Source: Hyphodiscus hymeniophilus (Eukaryota; Ascomycota; Leotiomycetes; Helotiales; Hyphodiscaceae). Taken from it: a DNA stretch of 64,000 nucleotides. The stretch is taken from contig VNKQ01000006.1 of the NCBI GenBank assembly GCA_016508695.1, positions 1 through 64,000 on the forward strand. Direction: 5' to 3'. Positions 21,683 through 33,904 of this stretch are shown here, one piece after another; position 1 is the first letter of the stretch; each line of letters begins with the position of its first letter. The notes beneath the pieces are model-generated. The model saw nothing but the letters and a program-made list of their open reading frames with translations, had not been told where the DNA came from and did no database searches. The position numbers and the translations under genes are program-made.

Positions 21683-22508
21683 ATAATTCTTAGATAAAGC
21701 TATGATTCCTTGCACTACGTTAGATTCAGCCTTTCTTCTCTTCCCTCTCCCTTGCGCCATAGACTCAAAGAAATGGAAATATCTGATACGACAAGCACAC
21801 AATGGAGAAGCAGTATATTAATGACTAGAGTAAGAAGCAATCACGATGCAAAGAGCTGCACGAATGGTATCATCCAGAAGTGTGACCTTCTGGTATCAAC
21901 AATCCGGGGAGAAGGCACACCAAGGAGTGCTGTCACACTGTCACTTGTCAGGACCCAGGCGTTCAATTGATGCATCTGGTGTCTCATATCGCACAATAAA
22001 AGACAAGCAGCCAGTGAAAAACATCAGATAATTGGATATTAAGTTCAGATGATTGAGCAATTGAGGTCAGTATCTGCACCATCGCCGATGTGATTGGTTA
22101 CTTAACATTAGCAATCGCGAAGCCCCAACGTACAGTAAGGTGCGGGTGGGGAAAGTGCCCGCGTGCAACACAAAATAACTCTATCCCGATGTTTTTAAAG
22201 ACCAGACAATTCTCCTCTTCTGTGGCGCAGACAAGCTCAGAAGCAGCAGAATAATACTTGGCAAGCTTTCCAGTTGCTTCTGCTGGGCTGCACGCCAAAT
22301 TCCGAAGAGCCGTGCTCAGTTCGATATTTCATCGTCGTCGAGCTTTTGTACTGTTGTACCTCGCCTGACGCGAGTAGAGCCACTTAGAAAATCAAGATCC
22401 ACATTCCAAGTTCCCAACAGCGGCTATAGGCAGAGTTGTCCTTGAGCAGAGAGTAAGAGCCAGCCTGTAATAGAAGGAATATCAACTCATTTCAAATTCA
22501 TACAACCA
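21683..22508. other. 3' intergenic region
   Basis: About 830 bases between the stops of two convergent genes. No gene, repeat or RNA seen. Confidence 0.6.
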
Positions 22509-23435
22509 TCATGCCGCACGTGGAAGCTCCAGATTCACCACCCACGGAGAATTGCTCGGATCATAGTCTATGTCCATAATAGCAGCATTTACCATCAACG
22601 TCTCTTTGCCAAATTGAATCGGCCAAGAAGAGGATTCAGGATAATTATTTTGCTTCGGGGTAAGGCTTTCAATAGCATCCGCTCCAACATTCTCCTTGTC
22701 GTCTTTCCATCTTGCTATCATCGCACCGTGTGCCTCGTGAATGTGCCCAAAGCAGTAGAGTAGAGGTCTGGCGCGGCTGACTGCTCGAAGCAAGGCGTGA
22801 CATCCTGCGCTGACTCGGGGAGAGCGACCCGCCTTGTCCAGGATGCCTTCCGGAGGCCCATGTGTCATCATGATGTCGATTCCTGGAAAGGCGGGAACGG
22901 GGTTGACAGCAATATTTTTAACGCCAGCGACAGTTTGATGTGGTGGATTGAATCGATCTTCATCACGTTCATATGGAAAAGCCCAGCCGCAGAATTCTGG
23001 CTGGTATGGCGAAGCATAGACGGTGCACTTGGCCCCACTCGTAAGAATAAAATTATGCAATCCCTCCTCAAGGTAAGTCACTCCTGCCTCCTTTGCCAAT
23101 GGTCCTGTCATAATCTCGATCCCTCTCTTATGTTCTGCATAGGCTTCAGGATTTGCCGGGCCGCAAGCTTTAGTGTACCAATAAGGACCGTCAAGGGAGA
23201 CATCGTGATTGCCTGCGATGACTAGCTTCAGTTCGGCATCAATACCGCTGAGCATTCTAATGACTCCCTTATATGCCTCCAATCCACCTCTCTCGGTGAG
23301 GTCACCGCAGTGCAGGAGGATATCGACTTTAGGGAGTGGTTTCTTAAATGTGCCTTGAACATTTTCAGCATCGCCAAATTGGAAGCAATGCGTATCAGAT
23401 ATGATCATGAGTTTCGTCGTGATAGTTTCTCCCAT
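22509..23435 (-). CDS. Calcineurin-like metallophosphoesterase (MPPED-like)
   Basis: Single-exon protein of 308 residues starting at the ATG at 23435. The five metal-binding blocks of the metallophosphoesterase fold are in order: SDTH (residues 13-16), HCGDLTERGG, AGNHDVSL, MMTHGPPEG, and FGHIHEAHGA. Spacing and the THGPP/GHIHEAHG pair match the MPPED1/2-like group of dimetal phosphodiesterases, which occurs widely in fungi. Substrate in fungi unknown. No signal peptide or TM, so probably cytosolic. Confidence 0.92.
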   Translation of the reverse strand: MGETITTKLMIISDTHCFQFGDAENVQGTFKKPLPKVDILLHCGDLTERGGLEAYKGVIRMLSGIDAELKLVIAGNHDVSLDGPYWYTKACGPANPEAYAEHKRGIEIMTGPLAKEAGVTYLEEGLHNFILTSGAKCTVYASPYQPEFCGWAFPYERDEDRFNPPHQTVAGVKNIAVNPVPAFPGIDIMMTHGPPEGILDKAGRSPRVSAGCHALLRAVSRARPLLYCFGHIHEAHGAMIARWKDDKENVGADAIESLTPKQNNYPESSSWPIQFGKETLMVNAAIMDIDYDPSNSPWVVNLELPRAA

Positions 23436-24321
23436 GTTGACGAATTGCTGCTAATGGTGCGTCGACAGGTTTTCGACAAGACAACCGATCCTGGGACGGA
23501 ATGAGGAATGTTTGTAGGCGATTGCAGAGGGGTGGGTTGTTGTTGGTGGATGGATGTTTTTAGAGTAGGTAGGTAGGTAGGTCACGGGAAACTAATAATA
23601 ATTAAGCGACGGAAAGGAAGCGACTCGTCGTCAGGGTACAGTATAGAGTAGCCCGGCCTCAGACTTGCTTGATGTCAAAAGCATATATTAGGCTGGGCCA
23701 AGTTACGACAATAGCCGCATGTTTTGAATTATGTTTCACACGATTAAATGCATGACATTGAAACATCTTCTCCTTTCTTGAATCCTAGTACTGATGTCCC
23801 CGCTGCCTCAATGATTCCAACAGCTTCGTTTCCGACGACTGTTCCGGCTATGAGGTTGCCGACATCAGCCCTTGCAGGGGTGGAGATTGGTCCCGCAGAT
23901 GGTAAAATTTATTGAGTTTGACAATGTCATCTGTTGGGTGTGAGGCTTGTGATTCTGGTTGCTTTTCAAGTCTAACGTCTCCAATAGCTTTATGACCAAG
24001 TGCACTCATCGAGGATGGAAGAACGGTAACACTCGGATGGTATGACCATGTGAGAGAAAATCGAGCGTTCTTGAAGGCTTGCGTCGCCCGAGTATGCGTA
24101 TCGAAGGAATCATTAGATGGTCGAGGACAGCTAGTGGGTGTTCTATTGTTAAGATAGGGGATGATTCGAGCAGTGCCAGTGAATTGGAGCTACCCTTTTA
24201 CCCCACATTCTCCAATGCCGTTGTGCCGAGTGCGGGGTATGTTTTTTACATCGCCTCATAACGTCGACATAAGCCTTATCTTCTCCATCACCATTCATCC
24301 GGCATATGCATATTCAACAGC
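23436..24321. other. Intergenic region with a GTAG microsatellite
   Basis: Divergent promoter region of about 890 bases. Near 23564-23582 there is a (TAGG)n run ending GTCACGGG. No coding pattern. Confidence 0.5.
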
Positions 24322-25481
24322 ATGGCCACGGAAACACTTACTCGAACCGATACACGGCTCAGCACTTTCGCATTCCCAAATCTCACCCCTTTTCCCGACG
24401 ACGTTCCTACAGCCCCACTCCTCCGATTGTCACTCTCCAAACTCCGAAATGAGCCAGAAGAATCGAACCGGCTATTCTCTGCCTCGAAAGATCTCGGTTT
24501 CTTCTACTTGGATTTGAAAGAGGACAAGCTAGGAGAAGAACTGCTTGAAGAAGCCAAGGATCTCTTCGCATTAGGTCCTAGGTTGTACGAGCTTGGCAGA
24601 GATGAACTACAGAAGTATGACTATAAATCGCAAGGGAGTTACATGGGGTACAAAGGCTTCGGGTCGGCAGTTGTAGACGAGAAAGGCAGCTTGGATCGCA
24701 ATGAATTTTATAACGTTTGTGCTTCGTAGGAATGAGTTGCAGGGCTGACCAGCTGCAGATCCCCAAAAATGACTTTCTTGGAATCTCGAAAACACCATTC
24801 GCACATCCCCAGATCCTCCATGATCATGCGTCACTCATCAAGTCGTACATGAATCATTCCCATTCTCTCGTCCGACTGATCTTGGCACATCTCAATACGC
24901 ATCTTCATCTCCCACCCGGAACTCTACAGTCTCTGCACCGTCTAGACGAGATCTCTGGCGACCAGGTCCGCATCATCAAATCACCACCTCAACCAGCTTC
25001 AGATCTCCGTACAGCCCTTGGGAAGCACACCGACTTCGGTACAATCACCATTCTCTTCAACCAACTCGGAGGCCTTCAGATTCTTCCTCCACCTTCTCTT
25101 GTTCCTGCTGGCCAGGAGCCACAATGGACATATGTCAAGCCTCTCGCTGGTCATTGCATCGTCAATCTCGGAGATGCGATGGTCAAGTTCACGAACGGAC
25201 TGTTGAGGAGTAACATCCATCGCGTTGTATCGCCGCCTGGTGATCAGGCGAAAGACACAAGATATAGTCTTGTATATTTCGCGAGACCTGAGGATGATGT
25301 CGTGTTGAAACGACTGGAGGGAAGTGATGTGATCCCAGAGCTGAAGGATGGAGAACAAGCAGAAGCGATGACCAGTAAGGACTGGATCAAGCTGCAGGCA
25401 ATGCGTTTGAGGAAAATTAATGCGGATACGAACGAAGAAGAGCGAAAGAGGTTGTGGGAAGCAACCGGGCGTGGAAAGTAA
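24322..25481 (+). CDS. 2-oxoglutarate/Fe(II)-dependent dioxygenase, isopenicillin N synthase-like
   Basis: Soluble oxygenase of about 370 residues, two exons. Exon 1 (24322-24714) has the DIOX_N part (LGFFYLDLKE). The intron begins GTTTGT at 24715 and ends at CAG 24752 or CTGCAG 24758; the two choices differ by two residues. The catalytic core shows HTD (GKHTDFGTITIL, the two iron ligands His and Asp), the distal iron His in SNIHRVVSPPG, and RYSLVYF, where Arg-x-Ser binds 2-oxoglutarate. Fungal members act on many small molecules, so the substrate cannot be read from sequence. The C-terminal 50 residues are charged and helical. Confidence 0.92.
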
Positions 25482-26908
25482 AGTTTAGCTGAAAACTATC
25501 AAGATCGCTGCCTACTTTCTCGATCATTCGAGATCATGTCACATTATTAGCATACCGCTGTAGGCTACTCTATTTCAGGTAAATCATCTCACAGGTATTT
25601 GAGACCGGCTGCTACTTCATATTGGTGCAATTGCGCCACCCCAAGTCCATCAAGATGGAAGTATATCCTTCCTGGCGTAGAGCTACAACTATGACTTGCA
25701 ATCATTCCTCTGACAGGAGAAGCTCGACTTGAAACCCCCCCGGCTAGTCTCCTTGTGCCGATGTAATGTTCTCGTTAACGACGGCGCACATCGACGGCGC
25801 ACTGGGAGTAGACCTCCATTTACTTTTGTCTATGGACACTTTTCTCATTGACCCTATCTCTGACCATATACCTGAGTGATCATAAGTAACCAATTGTGTT
25901 GGTCCGAGTTTCGGTTCCATGCGAGTGTCCCCACCACAATAAAGTCCCTCTACATCGAAGCCCACATTCATAACAATATCAAGACTTGTAATGATGGGAG
26001 CCCTTCTGTTGATTAATGAGATCATTTCTGGAAGCCCAAATATACCACCGTGGACGAGCATTGGATATGTGCTCTCCTGGATGCGTTTTGATGGAAACAT
26101 CGACTGCACGATGGCTGGCGCCGAATCGTGCGCTCAATTCTTTGGACGCAGCAACGCCAATGGATCTTCATCGTACTCGAAATTTCCAACTAGAGCCATT
26201 TCTTGACTTGAGTACAGTTGTACCGTTGAGCAGAATACGAATTCTACCACACCTCCGTCTCCTGAAACGCCGACGGATCATATCTTGTCAAGCGGTCATC
26301 CGTTCAGGCGAGTAGCCTAAATGGTGCTTGGTCCTCATTCCAGGACTGAATCACGAGGCTGCAGTCAGCACAGAAACTCTTGCGCCCTCTAAGCTTAGGG
26401 ATAACATCAAATCGATAGCTGGGGACTTGGGAGACCTCGGTCCTCTATTGGATGATCTCAATCTCCGACATGTTATTGTGCTTTTCCACAGTGCGCAAGA
26501 TTCAGAGTTTAATAACAATGTACCATATTGGGCCTCTTGCTAATGGCCATCTTGAGACCCTCTTAGGAGTATCTTGGGCATCGTTTGTTCGCCAGCTGTG
26601 TACCCCTAGATCAGCGTTTCGGAAGCCTTTCAAAATGACAATCCTTTTTCTCAAGTCGCAAAGCGCTTAAACATAGAGTTTAATAACGAAAACTTTTTGT
26701 GTTTACAGGAATTGAGAGTCTACAGGAAGTCCGGATCTGTTGATGAATTGAGAGGGAATCGGAGTCGGATCTATCCTGTGTCGGCTGTATCGGCTTTTCC
26801 TCAGCGACTCACATCAGCGAATATAATTACTTCCCGCGACACCCACATCCCCTCCCAACGTTCAGACGTCATTATAAAGAGAGCAAGCGGTTCGAAAAAT
26901 ATCATCGA
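25482..26908. other. Intergenic region with a possible decayed reading frame
   Basis: About 1.4 kb. On the minus strand 26109-25744 is open for 121 codons (YPMLVHGGIFGLPE, TQLVTYDHSG) and is preceded, after one in-frame TGA, by another 22 open codons starting with ATG near 26200. It looks protein-like but I recognise no family and find no clean splice to bridge the stop; it may be a degraded gene. Confidence 0.35.
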
Positions 26909-27980
26909 ATGTCATCCCTCCCTCAACATAGCGCGAGCCGGCAGGCAAAATCACATGGCTCGTGGAAGAGAAGCATGCTCATATACGTGGTAGTGCTCCT
27001 TGGGCTCTTATGGACAGCATACACCGTCCTGAATCGATCCACAGACGAAAAGCACGGATACGGACTGAACGCACGACCTGGCTTCAAAGACATGATCCAA
27101 ATCCTTGATCTCCCCTCGAACCTCCTACCCGAGACGGGCAAAAACAAACACTCGGGACGCTTGATAGTAGTGGGTGACGTACATGGTATGAAGGCTGCCT
27201 TGGTAGACTTGCTGGACAAGGTCGATTTCGACCAAAAGCACGATCATTTAATACTGGCTGGGGATATGATTTCTAAAGGTCCGGACTCGCCGGGAGTTGT
27301 GGACTTGGCAATGAAACTAGGTGCAACAGGAGTGCGAGGGAATCACGAAGACAGAATCATTTTGGCATACCAAGACATGATCTCTGAGCATGCTGTGATG
27401 GATGGGCCCAATGAGGATGAGGGGAACACACAAGATGCGCTTGAAGAGGAGAGCTTCAGTCATGGAGATTACAAGGACAGGGCCTTAGTGAAGGCTCTAG
27501 GGGAGAAAAGAATCAAATGGCTGAAGGATTGTCCTGTTATTTTGAGGGTGGGTAAGTTGGGAAGTATGGGAGAAGTCGCGGTGGTTCATGCCGGTCTGGT
27601 ACCAGGTGTGAAGCTTGAGAAGCAGGATCCGTTAATGGTCATGAATATGCGGACAATTGGAAAAGACGGAGTCCCCAGTGATGCGAGGGAAGGACCGGGG
27701 TGGATTAAGGTATGCGATCAGACTCGGGTGCTGGGACAATGCTGACGATGTAATCCAGGTTTGGAATAAGTACCAGAAGAGCCTTCCAAAGGGACAACGA
27801 TCAACCGTCATATACGGACACGATTCGAACCGAGGTCTACAAAAGGAGAAATACAGCTTGGGAATTGATACCGGATGTTTGAAGGGCGGGAAATTGACTG
27901 CTGTGGTTATTGAAAGTGGTCGTTCCGATTATTCACATAAGCTGGTCCACGTCAACTGCGTAGATGGACGGGCAACATAA
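26909..27980 (+). CDS. PPP-type metallophosphatase, PPN2-like
   Basis: 340 residues, exons 26909-27709 and 27759-27980. An N-terminal membrane anchor (LIYVVVLLGLLWTAY, residues about 23-38) follows a basic cytoplasmic start, as in a type II membrane protein. Catalytic blocks: VVGDVHG, LAGDMISKGPDSPG, VRGNHEDR, VVHAGLVPG and YGHDS, the signature of PPP-superfamily phosphatases. The anchor plus this set matches the group that contains yeast Ppn2, a vacuolar zinc-dependent endopolyphosphatase. A role in polyphosphate turnover is therefore likely but inferred. Confidence 0.88.
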
Positions 27981-29221
27981 GGGAAGAGCATTCGATTGTA
28001 TTTTGTATATGATCGTGTAAACCGGGATGGCAAGGCGTTTGAGGTCGGAGTTCTGCGATCCCAGTAACGGGAGGTTTGGAGAAGGGAATTGAGACCGATA
28101 GAAAGCATTCATAGAAGGATTATCCGCTCTGCATACAAGTAGTTGAGGGGATTTTGTGGTTGGGCCCAAGAGATCAGCGTGGAGGAGCATAGCACTGCCC
28201 AGGGTGCTGCTTATCACCGGTTCTGTTTACCACCGTTCACGTAGTTTTCTTCTCTGGTCTTCCTTCACCGACCGACTTATCCTACAGTTTATACAGCCAT
28301 TGGAGTTAGCCTTGTCATTTATGTTAGTCATCTCGGGGTTACAGCAAAGTCTTGCTTGTAGCTTGTCCGTGATTTGATGATTTACAGTACATAAGTCAGC
28401 AATGATAGTGCTTACGGATGTACGAGTATTGCTTCACTCAGTTTACTCCAAGTGGCACATATGCATAGCGATTACTGCATAAGTTCCCAGTTGGGCTAGA
28501 GCCTAGTGCACGTTCATTGCAATTTGCTGAAATTTATAAGTGGGGGTGATCTCGAAGGTGCAATGCTTCTTCTGTCATCTTCTGGGAAAGTTCCTTCACG
28601 AGGTCTTTGTTTGGAGTGATGGTGCTATTATACGATTATATCGCATTGTGGATTCCGAGTCGCAGGATCTTGCAGTGTCTCATTACTTGGACAAGCAAAT
28701 AACCAATTAAATGTCTATTGACCCAGCTTCTTCTCCTAACCGATGTGGAATCATCGAGCTTGGCACTTGAGGCTGTGAAAGTAATCGGCCGTGCTTCAGC
28801 CTCGAGTGAGAGCTTGGGCAGATGAGGCGGAGCCGGTGGGTATGGCAGGCCGCAAAGTAGAGCACCTGGTTGGACACGTTTTCTGTATCTGCCGGCGTAC
28901 CTCTGTATTCAGTGTAGTGCTGGTACTGCCCGAATCCGAGTTTGCGGGGCCGACTCATTGTTGACTGTCAGATACTAAATCTTCCACGCTGATCTCACGG
29001 AGTCCAATCTGCGCTCACTCTTGAGCCTCACCGTCCACGATTCCATACATTTCATTCAACCTCAGGGGTAGTTCTGCACATGGGATCTTGGCCTTGGCTG
29101 TGGCCATGAAATCTCTATATAAATAAACCCTCGTCTGAGGTCTCACTATGTCGCATATAAGACTTCCGTCTCTACCCGCCCTCCTTCCATCAATCTTCTC
29201 ATTCAATTCAAGATATTCAGC
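27981..29221. other. Intergenic region, no supported gene
   Basis: About 1.2 kb with only short frames. Its right end has the TATA box of the S41 gene. Confidence 0.5.
29116..29125 (+). promoter_or_regulatory. TATA box of the S41 peptidase gene
   Basis: TATATAAATA, 96 bases before the ATG at 29222. Confidence 0.5.
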
Positions 29222-31784
29222 ATGCGTTGGCAATTCCTAGCTGCTTCCTTCCTCGTACGAGACGTCCTCTCTGCGTCTTTGCCAAACACACCCACCACAA
29301 ATACCACAGAGCCATGTGGTTTGATTACCTCACAGGCACTGGAGTTCCTTAATGGCAATTTGAGTACGTCCCACAGCCAGCGGAGCTCCGAAACCGCCTT
29401 TGCTAACATCTCCTAGGCACAAGCAATTTTTTCTACTTCGATGCTAGACTAGGAATCTCATGTCTAGAGTCGTCAACGATAAACAGTGACCTTGCAGTAA
29501 GCTTTATTGCGGAGCTAAGTAAATATGTGGAGTTCCAAAGCACGTTATCGTATCTCAAAGGTAGCATAAACTCAGAGTTTCTAGTCCGAATACATCATCT
29601 GACTCTGTTCAGATCCTCCTTCTGACTACCAATACCCCCCTGTCGACATTCTAGGAGGCCTCAGTGATATTTCAACCAAAGCTGCTGCTGGAGGCTTCAG
29701 CGGTCAATATGCATTCGACCAAGCCCTTGCTCAGTTACTCACCTCGGCGCACGATGGTCACTTTGCTAGCAGACTCTGCACAGCGATATCTGTCTTTTTT
29801 GCACGTCCCGTTGATTTCATTTCCCTTTCAGTGGATGGGGTGCAGCTACCACTGGTGTACACACTCGGTTCGTGAGATTCATTTGCCATGTATCTCAAAA
29901 TATTAATATTGGCTTTAGAGGACGCCGATGCCATGACAGACAACTTCACGGTCTCTAATATTGTAGCGATCAATGGCCAGAATGTGACGGCTGTCATCGA
30001 AAGCGAAGCACTATTCGTGGTTTCGGATCCCGACGCGGCCTATAATTCGATGTTCTGGAGCACTGCAACAGCTCCAATTAACGGGTCAGTAGTTTTCGTC
30101 ATTAGAATTTTGTTTCCTGTAAAGGGGACTAATAGAAACTTTGTATAGGAATTTCACCGGCGGCCTCACTCTCCCACAGGTTAATTTCAACCTTGGGCCT
30201 TACACAAACCTCACATTCGCAAACGGCACACACAAATCGTACCTAAATCAGGCCTTCATCGTCCCCAATAGGTGGTCGGAGAACATTGTCGATGGGGAAT
30301 CGTTTACTAATGAACTTTGTGTTGGACCAGCGCAATCTACAGCAGCTTCGGGCGCTGTACCAACTAGTTCTGCTACTGTTACGCCAAACCCAACTTCTGC
30401 TGTCCCGTCGACGACCGCATCTACGGTGCCGAATCAACCCACAATTCTTGGGCATCCCGAAACTCCCGTTGTGAAGGATCTCAACAATGCTGTTGCTGGA
30501 TACTTCTTGAATGGCACGGAGTACAATGATACTGCAGTACTTTTTGTCGCTTCCTTCGAAAGTCAGGGTGATGGCAACCCGGCGGATTTCGCCGCTACAT
30601 TCTCAAACGCCACCCAAGATTTCTTTGCGGCTGTCAAAGCTGCCAACAAGACCAAATTGGTTATCGATTTGAGCGGGAATCTTGGAGGGAATACACTTCT
30701 ACCAAATGATCTATTCCGACGACTCTTCCCAACCATCGAACCGTACGGTGGGGCAAGGTACCGAATTCCTACTGCAGCAAACATCTTCGGCCAGAGTTTT
30801 GGTGCACTCCCACAAGCTAGCGTCGACCCTCTTTCTACCGACAATGCTACTGCTGCTGCCCTGAAATTAGGATTTGAGATTGCACCATGGAATTACCGGA
30901 GTTCGTTGACAACTGACCTCAAGAACTTAACGGGCTGGTCCGAATTCTTCCCACCCAACGTAGTGAATGGGGATAATTTCACCGTTAATGTCAGAGCTCC
31001 AACGAATAACACTTACTTCGACGAGTCTACAGACGCGATCGTCCCATTTAGACCTGCCGACCAACAAGAGGACCTTCAACCATTCTCCGTAGAGAATATC
31101 GTGATTCTCACAGATGGAACCTGCGCTTCTGCTTGTACGATATTCGCCGAATTCATGACTCGCCAAGCAGGGGTCAAGACGATCCTAGTAGGTGGACGTC
31201 CGAGAAATGCGCCTGCGCAAGCCATAGGAGGAACGAAGGTCAGATCTCACTGATTACTCCTTATTCTATTGCCTGGAAGCTTACTTGCAAATCAGGGCTC
31301 CGAAGTGTACTCATTAGCCCAACTTGCAGACATCAGCCAGAGCTTGCTCATCCTCGGCTTAGTCCCAGACTCACTCCTCGATCTTGCCAACGAAACTTTC
31401 CCCGGCCTTGTGAACCTACCCTTGGGTTCTCCAAGCGATCTCGATAGTTACACTCTTAACTTGAGAGACAACATCCCCGTCGGCGATGACTCTCAAACAC
31501 CGTTGCAATTCGTCTTCGAACCAGCCGATTGCAGGATATTCTATACAGCCGACACGGCTTCCCAGCCACACAAGCTCTGGGAGTATGCTGCAGATGTTGC
31601 GTGGAAAGGAAAGAAGTGTGCTTGGGGCGGGGTGAAAACCCCTCCTGTGTCGAGTTCGAATGGAACTGGATCTGGATCTTCTGGACAACAGCAAATCACG
31701 ACGAATGATGCTTCGAGAGGGAGCAATGCTTTCCCGACAGTCATGGCTTCTATTGTGTTTGCTATTATCACGCAAGTGGTATAA
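29222..31784 (+). CDS. Secreted, probably GPI-anchored S41-family (CPAF-like) peptidase
   Basis: A multi-exon gene. The ATG at 29222 opens a signal peptide (MRWQFLAASFLVRDVLSA). Introns start at about 29364 (GTACGT), 29563 (GTAGCA), 29868 (GTTCGT), 30084 (GTCAGT) and 31240 (GTCAGA); each junction restores a clean reading frame, for example YLK-DPPSDYQYPPVDILGG. The core shows LVIDLSGNLGG, then VENIVILTDGTCASACTIFA, the S41 nucleophile region (Ser in C-A-S-A-C), and FAEFMTRQAGVKTILVGGRP. Many N-glycosylation sites and a Ser/Thr/Pro-rich segment occur in the middle. The C-terminus has a Ser/Gly linker and a hydrophobic tail (VMASIVFAIITQVV), which suggests a GPI anchor and a cell-surface location. 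Fungal members resemble the chlamydial protease CPAF; activity is not proven. Confidence 0.87.
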
Positions 31785-32357
31785 AATGGTGGTAGCAGCA
31801 GTTCTATATTTGCTTTTAAAGTAGAGCGAAGAAAAGCGGCATTGTTGGAGAATGGGTTTGATTCAGCATCTTTTTACTATTTGAATTTATTTTGATGTAT
31901 ATAGAATTCCCAAGGAGACTTTTGGAGACTGTTAGTTCAGCTCTGTCTTCACCGACCATATGATGTCTCTGCACTCTGTTCTTCTTTTACTGGTGAAAGA
32001 AACTTTCTCGTTCCGACCTCGTCGCCCCTTTTCTTTCCCCTGTGAAGAAATCAGAATAGCCACCCAATGCAAAGTGTAGTTCACCAGTTGCAGTTTTTAG
32101 CATGTCAGCACTAGAAGTGACGCGAGAATCTGGGAGCATCCTATTGGAATGGGTCCGCAGGATAAACAAGCCGCGGGAGCAATCTACCGGCTTACGAAAT
32201 CAAGTCAGCCCATTCACCAGATCCGAAGTATTTGAGATAAGTATTTGGAATGCACCAGATGCGCAGCACGACATCTCCCAAATGCCCCGTTGCGGTCTCA
32301 CTCGACCAACCCTCATGAGTGACCGACCCTCATCGATGACAATTCCTTACGAGCCTC
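31785..32357. other. Intergenic region
   Basis: 573 bases between two genes on the same strand; nothing recognised. Confidence 0.5.
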
Positions 32358-33301
32358 ATGGCTAGCCTTGTGGACGACAAGTCGGTAAGTCAATTTGCAA
32401 TTTGCAATTCGCAATTGGATATACTCACTCGCCCGTAAAGGTGCCTTCATACGACGAAGTCCCGGTCCCTCCACCTTATTCGATCTCTCCGGCATCGACG
32501 TTCACTATCGACACTCACATCACCTCGAATTCTTTCCTGGATGAGGGGAAGTATCCCGATACTCCTCTTCCAGCGGGGCGTGAGCGCTCGTCTCTACTGC
32601 TAGTTCTGTTGCAATGGCGCATCTATGTCCGCGCCGTCGCCCTAATTATGACCTTTGTGAGCTTCGTGCTCATACTCGTCGGGCTCGTGAGGTACGAAAG
32701 AACGAAAGCAAGTAATCTGGCAGAGTTGGTGGATCCATATACTGGGAAGGAGTTCTATGTGGAGATAGAAACGAAGCCAAATATCACATTTGCAGCCATC
32801 GGAGGTGTGAATACGCTGCTCAGCGGCCTGTTATTATTGCTCTGTTGGCAGTCGAGCAAGGTATGTGTCTGCGCATGATGAAACCCTGCGTGCCTACTCA
32901 CTGATGTCGAATGAGCAGATCAACCATGTAAATAATCTCAGCAACGCAGTCGTCTGCATCATCGGTTTCGCGGGCTTTGCCAGCACGATGAGCGCATGCG
33001 TGTATTTACAGCAGCATTCTCAGTTGCGTGCAACTTTATGGTACGTGATATTACTCTCCCACGAATCCACGTCATGCTGAGAGTTCAAAGGGAGTGGGCC
33101 TGTGATTATCGAAATACCTCTAGTTCATCGGATCCTAACCATCACTATGGGGAGATCTGCAAAGTGATCAACGTATCATGGGTCTTGGCTCTTGTGCAAG
33201 CGATCTTCGATCTTCTGACGGTCTTATTAACTGCCATGGCATTTTCGCTATGGAAATGGAGGCTATTCTCTCGTCATGGACGAATGGGTAGGATCTTTTG
33301 A
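32358..33301 (+). CDS. Four-TM membrane protein of unknown function
   Basis: 259 residues in four exons: 32358-32384, 32441-32860, 32919-33040, 33091-33301; lengths add to a whole number of codons. A tiny first exon (MASLVDDKS) leads into a Pro/Tyr-rich cytoplasmic tail (VPVPPPYS). Hydrophobic helices: VRAVALIMTFVSFVLILVGL, FAAIGGVNTLLSGLLLLLCW, AVVCIIGFAGFASTMSACVY and VSWVLALVQAIFDLLTVLL. An extracellular loop carries N-x-S/T sites. The shape is MARVEL-like, as in many fungal plasma-membrane proteins, but I see no diagnostic motif. The start rests on the ATG 27 bases before a perfect GTAAGT donor. Confidence 0.8.
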
Positions 33302-33904
33302 GGGTACAAACAGACTGGGAGACTGTGCATCTTGCCAAAAATGGGGAAATCATCTCTGCAGGAATGATAGAAGAAACCACATGTTGCGTGAAAGCGGAGG
33401 GAATTCGAGCAATTGACTCAATGAGTTTCCTTTTTGGGTTTGATCAATGAGTACTTGTACATAATGGAGGTTGCTCGATAGAGGTCCTGCTATTAGTAGC
33501 ATTCTTGAATCTGCCACAAGACAACAAGAAGAAGTGGTAAATGGAGGCCAGAAGAAGAACATGGTGAGAGCTGGCAGCTAACAAATGTCCCATTGATTGG
33601 CAGTTTTCCTGTCCCAAGTGTCTTTCTGCGAACACTTCGCACTGATTTCGTTGACGGTAATGTCGTACTTGCTGTAAAAAAAGGGCAAAACATATGGGCA
33701 CAAGATAATCTTGGAAGAAAATGATGTATTCCAGATCTGTGATGCCAACTATACCTGTGGCTCTGCTCACAAATGCTTCTCATAGTGCCGTAGAGTAGTC
33801 ACAAAAGGCAGCCCAATCCAACGCCGCCAAATCACCGCTAACCTGATCCAATTCCAAGTATCTGTATTTTCCATTCCAGCGCCGTAGTTGAGATATCGAT
33901 TCGA
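33302..33904. other. 3' intergenic region between convergent genes
   Basis: About 600 bases, short frames only. Confidence 0.5.

Noticed and set aside
14281..25481. Secondary-metabolite gene cluster
   Set aside because: P450, reductase, transporter, regulator and oxygenase are present, but there is no backbone enzyme (PKS, NRPS, terpene synthase, DMATS) in the window.
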